NCBI RefSeq assembly: GCF_000770675.1
Contig: NZ_AVBG01000002.1
Location: 124,001 to 188,000, forward strand
DNA: 64,000 nucleotides
Source: Pontibacillus chungwhensis BH030062
GTDB taxonomy: Bacteria; Bacillota; Bacilli; Bacillales; BH030062
Reading direction: 5' to 3'
Of this stretch, positions 7,365 through 16,059 are shown in pieces. The notes beneath the pieces were generated by a model. That model was not told where the DNA came from. It made no database searches and worked only from the letters and a program-made list of their open reading frames with translations. How positions within the stretch are numbered: position 1 is the first letter of the stretch; each line of letters begins with the position of its first letter. Made by a program: the position numbers and the translations under genes.

Positions 7365-8783
7365 TTATAAGAAAAATGGTAGAGCTAAATACAGAACCGC
7401 TGCTACCCCTGCCGCCATGGCCGCTGGCTTAAACTTGAACTTCGCATAGCGCACAGCGTTTAAGTTCAAAATGCCTGCTGTTGTGTTGGTATTGTCACTA
7501 AGAGGGGAAGAAAAAGCTCCGAATGTACCACTTGCAAACACGGCTCCGATTACGATTGGCAATGAACTCCCACTGACAGTAGCAATCGAAACTCCTACAG
7601 GCATTAAAATCCCCCACGTTCCCCAAGAAGAACCGATAAAATAAGACAGCGCGCATCCAATCAGGAAGACGAGCACTGCAACGAAAGAAGCCGGTATCCA
7701 TTGAAGAGACTGAGAGATGGTTTGAGCGAAGTTAAGGGCTTCTGATCCTTTACTTAGCCCCCAGACCATAGCTAACAAGAGGATTACGCTCATCATCTCA
7801 TTCCCACCTGTGACAAGCTCATTCATTTGCTTCCTTAGAGGATAGGACCTTATTTTCAAATAAATAATGAACCAGGCAATGGAGATTACTACGGCTAACA
7901 CCATTGCATCTAACACACTGGCATTTATTAAAGCTTCAAACCCTTCAGCTCCTTCCTTTTTTACACCGAGCATGTACATGAAGAAAAATGTAAAGATAAT
8001 AACACTAACTAACGGAAGGATTAGATGCCAATAGTTAGAAGGAAGGTCTTTTGATACAGATGGATGACAATCTTCCCACTGATCATCGTCCTCTTTTCCC
8101 TGTTGTTCGGAAGCTTTATTTTCTGCATCTGTAGCTTGCTTTTTGCTCTTATGAAAGAAGCTTAAGTAAAACCCAATAAGAATCATAGAAATGGCGAAGA
8201 AATTATAGGGAATACTTCTTAAGAAATACATGTACGGATCCCCTTCTATCCCGTTTTGGTCCATTGATAAACCAATAACAGAAGACATGTAGCCCACAAA
8301 AGCCGTTGCTACAGGCACAAGAACGACAAAAGGGGAGGCCGTTGTTTCAATAACAAATCCGAGTTCTTGTTTTGTCATCGGTAATTTCTTCACCATTGCC
8401 TTCATAACTGGAGCAATGGTTACGATACGAAAGCTCGGAGCACTGAACGTTCCAAGCGCCGACAACCATGTAAGGGCGAAAGCGCCTTTACGACCTGAAA
8501 TTTTTTCTGTTGCCGTTTGCACAAATCCCTTAATGCCACCTGAGATTCGGACTAACCCTATCAGTCCAGAAAAAGCATAGAGAAAGATAATAATCTTTAA
8601 ATTGTTCGGATCAGACAAGCCTTTAATAACAAATTCCAGCGCCTGCGTCATACCACCTAACCAATCAGGGGTAACGAGGTAGCCAGCAACGACAACCCCA
8701 AAGAATAAACTTGGGATGACTTGTTTTGTAGCAATTGCTGTTATGACTACGACAATAAAAGGAATAATTGAAAACCAGTTCAT
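7365..8783 (-). CDS. nhaC: NhaC-family Na+/H+ antiporter-like transporter
   Basis: A 472-residue membrane protein with 11 to 12 hydrophobic segments. NhaC-family features include SALGTFSAPSFRIVTIAPVMKA in the first half and SSWGTWGILMPVGVSIA and FSSPLSDNTNTTAGI in the second. Family members exchange Na+ for H+, or malate/lactate in the MleN branch. A charged cytoplasmic loop rich in K, E and D lies near residues 225-255. ATG at 8783 has GAGGAG seven bases upstream; the longer in-frame extension lacks a ribosome site. Co-transcription with a DAO-type oxidoreductase suggests the carrier could bring in that enzyme's substrate rather than serve pH control; that is inference. Confidence 0.88.
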   Translation of the reverse strand: MNWFSIIPFIVVVITAIATKQVIPSLFFGVVVAGYLVTPDWLGGMTQALEFVIKGLSDPNNLKIIIFLYAFSGLIGLVRISGGIKGFVQTATEKISGRKGAFALTWLSALGTFSAPSFRIVTIAPVMKAMVKKLPMTKQELGFVIETTASPFVVLVPVATAFVGYMSSVIGLSMDQNGIEGDPYMYFLRSIPYNFFAISMILIGFYLSFFHKSKKQATDAENKASEQQGKEDDDQWEDCHPSVSKDLPSNYWHLILPLVSVIIFTFFFMYMLGVKKEGAEGFEALINASVLDAMVLAVVISIAWFIIYLKIRSYPLRKQMNELVTGGNEMMSVILLLAMVWGLSKGSEALNFAQTISQSLQWIPASFVAVLVFLIGCALSYFIGSSWGTWGILMPVGVSIATVSGSSLPIVIGAVFASGTFGAFSSPLSDNTNTTAGILNLNAVRYAKFKFKPAAMAAGVAAVLYLALPFFL

Positions 8784-8872
8784 ACGCTTCTCCTCATTTC
8801 TAGAATTGCTGTTCATAGCATGTGAGAAAGACGTTATTTTATGCTTGAATTCACTAGCGATCGACTGAACCA

Positions 8873-8911
8873 CAAAAAAACCTTCAAAAACGTTAACGTC
8901 CTTGAAGGTTT
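8873..8911 (-). terminator. Terminator after the cytochrome oxidase operon
   Basis: On the minus strand AAACCTTCAA pairs with TTGAAGGTTT across a loop that contains the palindrome ACGTTAACGT, followed by TTTTTTTG. It lies about 130 bp past the ctaE stop. Nothing else is apparent in 8912-9044. Confidence 0.75.
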
Positions 8912-9044
8912 ATTTAAGGAATATAGTTAAAATTCTCACTATTGTTTCACGTGTAACTTTTCGACAAAATCCTTGATGTGTAAGCATTTCTTAACTTATT
9001 CTGCATATAAAAATACCCATTTATACCTTGTGTAACCATTGTTG

Positions 9045-9614
9045 CTAGAATAGATATGGTCCGTACACAAATGTAATAATGAATACCCAAATGACATCAA
9101 CGAAGTGCCAGTAGTAGGTGAATATTTTTTGCTTTTGCCCGTAAATTGCATTGGGTATGCGTGGGTAGTGATAGCAGAGTAAGGCCATCCATCCTATTCC
9201 AAATAAAACATGGGCAGCGTGGAGGCCTACCAGGATGTAAAAGGAAGATAAGAATAGGTTTTCCGTCAGTGTGTAGCCTTCTGAAGCGTATTTATAAAAT
9301 TCGTGTATTTCAAATCCCATGAAAGCCGTGGCTAAGATCAGTGTCGATATTAACCCAATCCAAACTCCTTTTTCTTTCCCCTTTTCAAATGCTTTCTCCG
9401 CGTAGTGAATGGTTGCACTGCTACTAAGGAGACATATAGATGTGATCACCACCGTTCGAAGTTCAAATGTTTCACTTGGAGTCGGGTTTATAGCAGAGGG
9501 TGTGAACAGAAAGTAGGTAGCAAACAATGTAGCAAACATAATGAGTTCACCGATTAAATATAGGGCAAACCCTAACTGTTTGTCACCGAATCGATCACTC
9601 TTATATGTTGTCAT
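9045..9614 (-). CDS. ctaE: Cytochrome c oxidase subunit III
   Basis: A 189-residue protein with five hydrophobic segments, the usual size for bacillary subunit III. Recognisable family stretches are GELIMFATLFATYFL, FEIHEFYKYASEGYT, FYILVGLHAAHVLFGI and the final YWHFVDVIWVFIITFVY. It stabilises the catalytic core of the terminal oxidase in the cytoplasmic membrane. ATG at 9614 has GGGGGAGG before it, and the gene overlaps the end of ctaD by 14 bp, so translation is coupled. No subunit IV gene (ctaF) follows; the next feature is a terminator. Confidence 0.95.
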   Translation of the reverse strand: MTTYKSDRFGDKQLGFALYLIGELIMFATLFATYFLFTPSAINPTPSETFELRTVVITSICLLSSSATIHYAEKAFEKGKEKGVWIGLISTLILATAFMGFEIHEFYKYASEGYTLTENLFLSSFYILVGLHAAHVLFGIGWMALLCYHYPRIPNAIYGQKQKIFTYYWHFVDVIWVFIITFVYGPYLF

Positions 9615-11529
9615 GATCCTCCCCCTCTCTCGCCATTTTGGTGTGTTCATCTGTTAATGTGCGAAGTGCAAAAAATGCTAGCACCATAATACCTAATACG
9701 ATTTGGAGCCACGTTACGTGATAGATGAATGACAATGAGAATAGCATGATCAGACCAGAGAAGCCCACAGGTTGCCAGGATGTAACATCAATTGGGGCTG
9801 ATCTGGATGTGTTTGCGACCGGTAGCTTGCCACCTCGGTTTCGCTTCGCTTCCCAGAGCGGATCGATTGTTGTCACCTGTGGCATTGGGTCAAACGGATG
9901 CTCTGGAGCAGGAGATGGTACACTCCACTCAAGCGTCCGTCCATTCCAAGGGTCATTTCCGCATCTGTCCGGATTTTTAAAGCTTTTATAGATATTCCAG
10001 ACGAAGAACAAGGTACCAATCCCCATCATAAAAGCTCCAATTGTACTAATGAAATTAAAGATAAAGATATTGTCTTCAGCTGTATACGTATACACTCTTC
10101 GAGGCATTCCATTCAGTCCGGCAAAATGCTGTGGGAAGAAGGTGATATGAAAGCCAATTAAGAATAACCAGAAATGAGCTTTTCCCAGTCCGTCCTTCAA
10201 CTTAAATCCAAACATTTTTGGGAACCAATAATAAATTCCAGCAAAAGCTCCAAGAACAGTACCCCCAACCATGGTGTAATGAAAATGAGCTACGACAAAG
10301 TAAGTATCATGAAACTGAAAGTCTGCTGCAGCCACCGCTAGCATAACCCCAGTGACACCACCTATGACGAACGTAGGTATGAAACCGGCCGCAAAGAGCA
10401 TGGGTGTCCCTAAATGAATAACACCTTTTCGCATTGTAAAGAGCCAGTTAAAGATCTTGATGCCTGTAGGCACAGCAATGAGCATTGTTGTAATCGCAAA
10501 AACGGTATTCACTACCGGACCAAGCCCCACCGTGAACATATGGTGCACCCATACCATGAAACCAAGTAACCCGATGATGACGATTGCGACAACCATAGAC
10601 GTATAGCCAAACACTCGCTTCTTTGAGAATGTAGAAATAACATCAGAGAATATTCCAAATGCGGGTATAACGATGATATATACCTCCGGATGACCAAAAA
10701 TCCAGAATAAATGTTGCCAATATATCGGCGAACCTGCCTCTCCTGAGAAAAAGGAGGTGCCAAATAATCGGTCAAACATTAAGATATAAAGCGCAATTGT
10801 TAGTACTGGGAAAGCAATAAGAATTAGAAATGCTGTTACAAGAGTCGACCATGCGAATAGGGGCATTCGGGTCATCTTCATGCCTGGTGCACGGTGACGG
10901 ACAATCGTCACAATCATATTGATTGCAGCTAAAATCGTCCCAACCCCTGACACCTGTAAGCCGAATATGTAGTAATCATTCCCCGCTTCTGGTGTGAATT
11001 CAGCAGTAGATAAAGGGGCATAGGCTGTCCAACCAGCGTTTGGCGAAGCTGTCATGAAGAAGCTCATGTTAACTAGGATCGCCCCAGCCAGAAACAGCCA
11101 AAAACTTAGCGCATTCATATAAGGAAAGGCCATATCCTGGGCTCCAATTTGGAGAGGAACAGCTACGTTCATGAGTCCAATCAAAAGAGGCATCGCTACA
11201 AAAAAGATCATGATCGTTCCATGAGTAGTGAATGCCTCATTGAATTTATCCCCTTGAAACACCCAGAAATCATTTTCAGGCACAGCCAGTTGTGTACGGA
11301 TAATCAATGCTTCTATTCCTGCTCTTAAGAAGAAAAGCGTCGCCGAAAGCAAATAAAGTACACCGATCTTTCGGTGGTGAGTGGTTGTCACATAATCTTT
11401 AATCACAGACCATTTATTCGCTCGATTTACTAAATATAACACTCCTAAACCGGTGCCTATGAGTGCTATATACGCTAATAAAACGTCCGTCGCTATAAAG
11501 AACGTCCGATTGAAAAGCTCAAATGTCAT
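9601..11529 (-). CDS. ctaD: Cytochrome c oxidase subunit I
   Basis: A 642-residue haem-copper oxidase subunit I. The CuB and haem ligands can be seen: the early THGTIMIF, IFGHPEVYIIVIP with the cross-linked His-Tyr pair, the VWVHHMF histidine pair, and VVAHFHYTMVGG for the two haems. The PEVY motif marks a type A oxidase with K-channel. The protein has two extra membrane segments at the C-terminus beyond the 12-helix core, as in Bacillus CtaD. It reduces oxygen to water and pumps protons. AAAGGGTGG precedes ATG at 11529. It lies 12 bp after ctaC. Confidence 0.97.
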   Translation of the reverse strand: MTFELFNRTFFIATDVLLAYIALIGTGLGVLYLVNRANKWSVIKDYVTTTHHRKIGVLYLLSATLFFLRAGIEALIIRTQLAVPENDFWVFQGDKFNEAFTTHGTIMIFFVAMPLLIGLMNVAVPLQIGAQDMAFPYMNALSFWLFLAGAILVNMSFFMTASPNAGWTAYAPLSTAEFTPEAGNDYYIFGLQVSGVGTILAAINMIVTIVRHRAPGMKMTRMPLFAWSTLVTAFLILIAFPVLTIALYILMFDRLFGTSFFSGEAGSPIYWQHLFWIFGHPEVYIIVIPAFGIFSDVISTFSKKRVFGYTSMVVAIVIIGLLGFMVWVHHMFTVGLGPVVNTVFAITTMLIAVPTGIKIFNWLFTMRKGVIHLGTPMLFAAGFIPTFVIGGVTGVMLAVAAADFQFHDTYFVVAHFHYTMVGGTVLGAFAGIYYWFPKMFGFKLKDGLGKAHFWLFLIGFHITFFPQHFAGLNGMPRRVYTYTAEDNIFIFNFISTIGAFMMGIGTLFFVWNIYKSFKNPDRCGNDPWNGRTLEWSVPSPAPEHPFDPMPQVTTIDPLWEAKRNRGGKLPVANTSRSAPIDVTSWQPVGFSGLIMLFSLSFIYHVTWLQIVLGIMVLAFFALRTLTDEHTKMAREGEDHDNI

Positions 11530-11541
11530 CTAACCCACCCT

Positions 11542-12246
11542 TTACTCAATTTTCTCCTTCATTTCCTGTAACCACTGTTCGTACTCTGATTCTTCCATAA
11601 CGGTTGTCGTAAACCTCATCTTCGTATGTTCACGTCCACAAAACTCCGCACATTTCCCTTGATAAGTTCCGGTTTCTTCAGGAGTTACAATCATTCGCCT
11701 TGTCTTCCCTGGTATGAGATCCTTCTTCCCTCCAAGCTTTGGTATCCAAAAGGAATGAATAATATCTTCTGAGCGCAGGGTAAACTCTACAGGTCGGTCT
11801 ACAGGCAAACGAAGATTATTTACTGTTTCTACTCCATTTTGATAGGAGAAGGTCCAACTAAACTGTTGGCCTGTCACTTCAATTTGGACTGCATTAGCTG
11901 GCGTGGACTCTACTTGAGCTGACTGCTCAAAGGTTATGGATACTGTCGGAACAGCCAAAATAGCTAACAAAATAAAAGGGATGACGGTCCATGTAATTTC
12001 GAGCCACGGACTCCCCTTTTCGTCAGCAGGTATGTAATCTTTGTTTTGATCATTTTCACGGTATTTCGATAAAAACCAAACAAACAGTATGATAACGATT
12101 GCAAATACAATCATCATTAGAGCAAAACTAAACTGGATAAGAAAAGATTGATCACGCGCTGTTTCACTCTTAGGATCCAACACTCTTAAATTGCACCCTG
12201 TTAAAAAGATGAATAATGAAGCCACTAGCCATTTGATTTTCTTCAT
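11542..12246 (-). CDS. ctaC: Cytochrome c oxidase subunit II lipoprotein, no fused cytochrome c
   Basis: A 234-residue subunit II. A lipobox FLTGC gives a lipidated Cys18; two membrane helices follow near residues 35-60 and 85-105. The cupredoxin domain keeps all CuA ligands: H164 in DIIHSFWIP, then C199, E201, C203, H207 and M210 in CAEFCGREHTKM. It therefore accepts electrons from cytochrome c, not quinol. B. subtilis CtaC is about 120 residues longer because a haem c domain is fused at the end; no CxxCH motif exists here. A separate cytochrome c must be the donor. The start has GAGGGG upstream. First gene of ctaC-ctaD-ctaE. Confidence 0.95.
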   Translation of the reverse strand: MKKIKWLVASLFIFLTGCNLRVLDPKSETARDQSFLIQFSFALMMIVFAIVIILFVWFLSKYRENDQNKDYIPADEKGSPWLEITWTVIPFILLAILAVPTVSITFEQSAQVESTPANAVQIEVTGQQFSWTFSYQNGVETVNNLRLPVDRPVEFTLRSEDIIHSFWIPKLGGKKDLIPGKTRRMIVTPEETGTYQGKCAEFCGREHTKMRFTTTVMEESEYEQWLQEMKEKIE

Positions 12247-12436
12247 AGATTCCCCTCACTTTTAGAACAGATGGTGATTTCTTACTCTATAACCCTCTCC
12301 TTACTCAATCAAACTAAAGATTACATAAATGTATAAAACTTCCTGAAATTTAAAAGGCATCATAGATTTACTTCTTTTCCTTTAATGATTATAATGATTT
12401 TTAGAAAATGGAACTTAAATGGAGGATTGAAGTACT

Positions 12437-13297
12437 ATGACTCAATCAAATTACTACTCTTTCTTTCAAGCACAATTGCAAGCTCACTCATCTTCAGTTG
12501 CTTCCGATATTCTACATTTACTAGAAAAACATTACCCAAAAGAATATGGCGGATTAGAAGATAAGGAACATGAAGAACTGATCACTTTTTTAAACAAACT
12601 CGTTAACATGATTGGAGAGAACATCGTTGAGAAGGGGGATTCTATTCAACGTGCGACAGATCTCGGGGAAAGGATCGGTGAAAAGGTCAGCCAACGTGAT
12701 GGTGTCTTATCTGACTATATCTCGAAGCTAAGCCTATACAAAGAGGCCATCTGGACTTTTGTAGAGAACCAGACGCGTGGGAGAAACGAATCTTTCAAAC
12801 AGCTAATGGAGATTGTGAATCGCATTGATTTGTTATTTAATTACATTGTGCATGGATTTACACTGGCTTTTTCTAAGGCCGAACAACGAAAAGTAAATGA
12901 TTATGAAGAAAAATATTTGAAGTTATCGACCCCTATTGTGCCGATTATGGATCATGTGGCCATATTACCTATCATTGGAGAAATCGATGAGAAGCGCGCC
13001 AATGTGATCATTGAGGAAACATTAAGGGAGTCGAATGAGCTTGATATTGATTGGCTTGTTATTGACTTGTCAGGAGTTTACAAAGTGGATGACCTTTTCA
13101 TGAGTCACTTAGAAAAATTACTCACTTCTCTTGAGATCTTGGGTCTTAAGCCGATCTTAACCGGCATGCGTCCGGACTTGAGCATGCGGGCCGTTCAAAT
13201 GGGGCTTGTATCTAAAACAAAAGAAGATGTTACTACAAAGGCTACGTTAAAACAAGCCGTGTCTATGCTTTACAATCAAACTACAAAACTTTCTTAA
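12437..13297 (+). CDS. RsbR-type stressosome protein (STAS domain) with altered phospho-site
   Basis: A 286-residue protein in two halves: an N-terminal helical, globin-like RsbR domain (about 1-150) and a C-terminal STAS domain (about 165-280) with the segments GEIDEKRANVI, DWLVIDLSGVYKVDD and KPILTGMRPDLSMRAVQMGL. RsbR paralogues and RsbS build the stressosome that releases RsbT and starts the sigma-B general stress response. In RsbRA the sequence VDT carries a phosphorylated threonine; here VDD puts Asp219 at that place, and R251 appears to stand at the second site. The gene is divergent from ctaC and alone. TGGAGGA precedes ATG. Family is certain; paralogue identity is not. Confidence 0.9.
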   Translation: MTQSNYYSFFQAQLQAHSSSVASDILHLLEKHYPKEYGGLEDKEHEELITFLNKLVNMIGENIVEKGDSIQRATDLGERIGEKVSQRDGVLSDYISKLSLYKEAIWTFVENQTRGRNESFKQLMEIVNRIDLLFNYIVHGFTLAFSKAEQRKVNDYEEKYLKLSTPIVPIMDHVAILPIIGEIDEKRANVIIEETLRESNELDIDWLVIDLSGVYKVDDLFMSHLEKLLTSLEILGLKPILTGMRPDLSMRAVQMGLVSKTKEDVTTKATLKQAVSMLYNQTTKLS

Positions 13298-13304
13298 AAC
13301 ATAA

Positions 13305-13347
13305 ACAACCATCCCTTTTGACTCCGATGTCTTAATGGGATGGTTGT
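13305..13347. terminator. Bidirectional terminator
   Basis: ACAACCATCCC pairs with GGGATGGTTGT across a 21-nt loop, eight bases after the RsbR-like stop. It also faces the end of the IS3 remnant. Confidence 0.75.
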
Positions 13348-13365
13348 ATTCATGTATTAAACCAT

Positions 13366-13785
13366 TTAACTAAACCCTAGCTCTTTCATAATTCGATATA
13401 CTTTCTTGTGATTGACCTTGTGGCCTCTGTTTTCTAGCTCTTTTTGAATACGTCGATATCCATAACAGCCTTCATATTCATAGTAAATAGAAGAGGTGAG
13501 CTCTTTTAACTCAAAGTCAGGATCAGGCTCATTCATCTTCGACCTTGTATAATAATACGTGCTACGTGACAACCCCGCCACCTTTATTAAGCGATTTATT
13601 GGAAACTGATATTCGCAATTTAGCTCATGAACAACTTGTGCTCTTTCTCTTTTCGATAAGATTGAGTTATCTGAACCCATACTTCTAATTTTCTGTAAGT
13701 ATGCTCCCTCTATATCTGCATCAATCTCCTGAGGCGTTTTATTAAGTTTTTCATTTTTTGGTGCCACCATCATACCTTCTTTCAA
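13366..13785 (-). pseudogene. IS3-family transposase OrfB remnant (N-terminal HTH part only)
   Basis: The 139-residue frame ends with the HTH_21-type region of IS3/IS150 OrfB: KVAGLSRSTYYY at about 70-81, then CYGYRRIQKELENRGHKVNH and a final MKELGFS where active proteins continue with LKS and the DDE integrase core. The stop follows at once and no rve domain is found downstream, nor an OrfA upstream. It is therefore a decayed fragment. The first 50 residues are unusual for the family. An AGAAGG sequence precedes ATG-ATG near 13774. Product unlikely to act as a transposase; a role as a small DNA-binding protein is possible but unsupported. Confidence 0.72.
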
Positions 13786-13856
13786 CTATTTTTAATTACA
13801 TAATAGTTTATCTAAAAAACTTTATTTTTTAAAAGTGTACCTATCTAATAAACTAC

Positions 13857-13889
13857 AAAAAGCCCAACCAAAATTGGATGAGCTTTTTG
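13857..13889 (-). terminator. Terminator after the UbiB-phasin operon
   Basis: An AT-rich imperfect stem (AAAAAGCCCAACC with TTGGATGAGCTTTTT) followed by a minus-strand T run, about 33 bp past the stop at 13923. Confidence 0.7.
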
Positions 13890-13922
13890 TCTTCATACCA
13901 TAATCCTTCAGTTAAAGTTTCT

Positions 13923-14240
13923 TTATTCTTCACCTGTATCAGTTGATGATTCATGCAGTTGCTCTAACTTCTGTACACGTTCCTCAAGTGCATGGTATTC
14001 TTCTTTCGTCACGAAGCCAAGATCACGAATTTGCTCACGAAAGTAGGCTTCTGTTTGAGCATTCCACTTTTCGTTTTGTGCTTCACCTTTTTCACGAAAT
14101 TCACGAATGGCTTCTTTAGCTTCTGTTGGACTCATTTGCCCTTTTTCCACCATCTCGTTATACACTTTTTCCACTTTCTCTTTTCCATTTAAAGCGGCAC
14201 CAATCCCGATTAAAAACCCTTTGCGTAGTAAATCACTCAC
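13923..14240 (-). CDS. Phasin-like small coiled-coil protein
   Basis: A 105-residue protein. It starts with a hydrophobic stretch LLRKGFLIGIGAAL (residues 3-16), then a charged helical region with MSPTEAKEAIREFREKGE and ends in a coiled coil (EEYHALEERVQKLEQLHE). This pattern fits the COG3937 group called polyhydroxyalkanoate synthesis regulator phasin. I start at GTG 14240 because TAGGAGG lies ideally before it. The gene overlaps the end of the UbiB-like kinase gene by 8 bp, so the two are translationally coupled. No PHA synthase is in this window; the coupling points to a lipid- or membrane-related role with the kinase. Confidence 0.75.
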   Translation of the reverse strand: MSDLLRKGFLIGIGAALNGKEKVEKVYNEMVEKGQMSPTEAKEAIREFREKGEAQNEKWNAQTEAYFREQIRDLGFVTKEEYHALEERVQKLEQLHESSTDTGEE

Positions 14241-15894
14241 CCTTATTCCTCCTATCTTTTGTCGTAATCTTAATGGTTCTAAAATGGACACTTGCTACTA
14301 ATATAAAGGCAGCAAGGCCCGTTGCTCCTGTTATAAAACCGATATACATGTACAGGGATGCAAGGTTCTCTAAGCTATATAAAGCAAACCCTCCTCCACC
14401 TATAAACAAGAAGAAGGATAGGAACGCATAAAAGAAGTAGTAATGATGAAACATCTGCCTCTGTTGCTTCCTTTCTTCAAAAGCTCGTTGCCTTGGTGCA
14501 TCTGTTAAGTATTCGTTTAAGCTTTTTGGTAAGGAAAGAAGGGGCTTGGCTGTATCTTTTATTACTTCCTTATACAGGCTTGCGTCTGATTCTCCACCAG
14601 ACACCCACTGCTTAATAACAGGTTTTCCCCACTTCATTAAATCGATATCCGGATATACTGTCGTTAAAACTCCAATCACGATGGATGCTGCTCTACCGAG
14701 AAACGCGTAGTCTGCTGGCATTTGTATAGGTTGTTCTTTCACAAACTCTTGGAGGTCCTTCATAATTTGATTTAACGCTTCCTGATCAAATTTCTCAAAG
14801 TCACCCTGCAAATACATATCAGCTGTTTCTTTTAAGAGTCGTTTCACCTTCTGACGATTTGCATATGGGAGTAAGAAATCCATATCTTCTAAGGCACCGA
14901 TGACCTTATCGTAATCATCCATGATAAACCCTTGTATAATCATCCGAATGTAACTAGCATCTTCTTTACTAATTTCACCAACCATACCGAAATCAATCAT
15001 AACAATGGTGCCATCAGAACGTACCATTAAGTTTCCTGAGTGAGGGTCCGCATGAAACATGCCATCAGAGACGAGTTGCTCGACAAACAAATCAAATACT
15101 CGCTTCGCCAAATCTTCACGCTTTAAATTGTTTTCCTGTATGAATGATTCGTCTGTAATCTTTACTCCTTCAATCCATTCCATCACAAGAACACGTCTGG
15201 TTGATAGATCTTCATGATAATCAGGGACATAAACTCCTTTAAATCCAGAGAAACGCTTTTTAAAGTATAGGGAATGCTTTAATTCTTCGGTGAAATCGAG
15301 CTCTTTCCCCATAACGTATACGAGTTCACGGTATAATGCGCCAAGATCCGCTTTCTTTCCAATGGAGGTTAAGCGGCCGAGTAACCAGAATACGATCCGA
15401 AGTGCCTTAAAGTCGGTATGGAAGATCTTCTCCACACGGTATCGTTGGATCTTCACAGCCACATCCTGACCATTATGGAGCTTACCTTTATAAACTTCAC
15501 CAATGGAAGCTGATGCTACGGGTTCATCTCCGATTTCCTGGAGGTGCTTGGAAACGTCCCCTCCCCATTCTCGCTCCAATATTGCTTTCGATTTTTCAAA
15601 CGGAACGGGCTCAACCCTGTCGACCAGCCCTTCTAATTCTTTCAAAAACACTGGAGGGAGTAGATCGGCACGTGTACTTAAGAATTGCCCAAATTTAATA
15701 AGCAACCCCTCAAGCATTAGCGCCTTCTTTCTATATTCTTTTGCTTGTTTCACCAGAAGTTCTTGCCATTTATTCCTTGTTCGTTCGTCCCAAATACGAT
15801 GAAAACGTTGGAACCAAAAGATCTGCCAGAAAAATTTTATAGCCATTGCTACGATAATAGTAATTCGATAAAGTGCATTATACCTCAACTGCAA
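14233..15894 (-). CDS. ABC1/UbiB (ADCK)-family atypical kinase
   Basis: A 553-residue protein with the atypical protein-kinase-like UbiB fold. Visible signatures: the family-specific KxGQ in LIKFGQFLSTRADLLP (about 65-80), the alanine-rich loop ASASIGEVYKGKL, the catalytic FHADPHSGNLMV and the metal-binding MIDFGMVGEI. Two hydrophobic helices at the C-terminus (about 490-540) anchor it in the membrane. UbiB proteins act on quinone or lipid metabolism, probably as ATPases. The start is TTG at 15894 with GAGGGGG five bases upstream. First gene of a two-gene operon with the phasin-like protein. Confidence 0.92.
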   Translation of the reverse strand: MQLRYNALYRITIIVAMAIKFFWQIFWFQRFHRIWDERTRNKWQELLVKQAKEYRKKALMLEGLLIKFGQFLSTRADLLPPVFLKELEGLVDRVEPVPFEKSKAILEREWGGDVSKHLQEIGDEPVASASIGEVYKGKLHNGQDVAVKIQRYRVEKIFHTDFKALRIVFWLLGRLTSIGKKADLGALYRELVYVMGKELDFTEELKHSLYFKKRFSGFKGVYVPDYHEDLSTRRVLVMEWIEGVKITDESFIQENNLKREDLAKRVFDLFVEQLVSDGMFHADPHSGNLMVRSDGTIVMIDFGMVGEISKEDASYIRMIIQGFIMDDYDKVIGALEDMDFLLPYANRQKVKRLLKETADMYLQGDFEKFDQEALNQIMKDLQEFVKEQPIQMPADYAFLGRAASIVIGVLTTVYPDIDLMKWGKPVIKQWVSGGESDASLYKEVIKDTAKPLLSLPKSLNEYLTDAPRQRAFEERKQQRQMFHHYYFFYAFLSFFLFIGGGGFALYSLENLASLYMYIGFITGATGLAAFILVASVHFRTIKITTKDRRNKGE

Positions 15895-16059
15895 CCCTTC
15901 CCCCTCTCATCTCTCTATTGTATTTGTACCCTTTTTCAGCACTCACAACCCTCATGTTTGGGGTATTGTATGTATTTTGGTATGGTGAAAAGAGACCATG
16001 GGAAGGATGTTCCCTATATGAGCCGGATCCAAAACCTAAAGAAACGTCAGGAGGTCACT

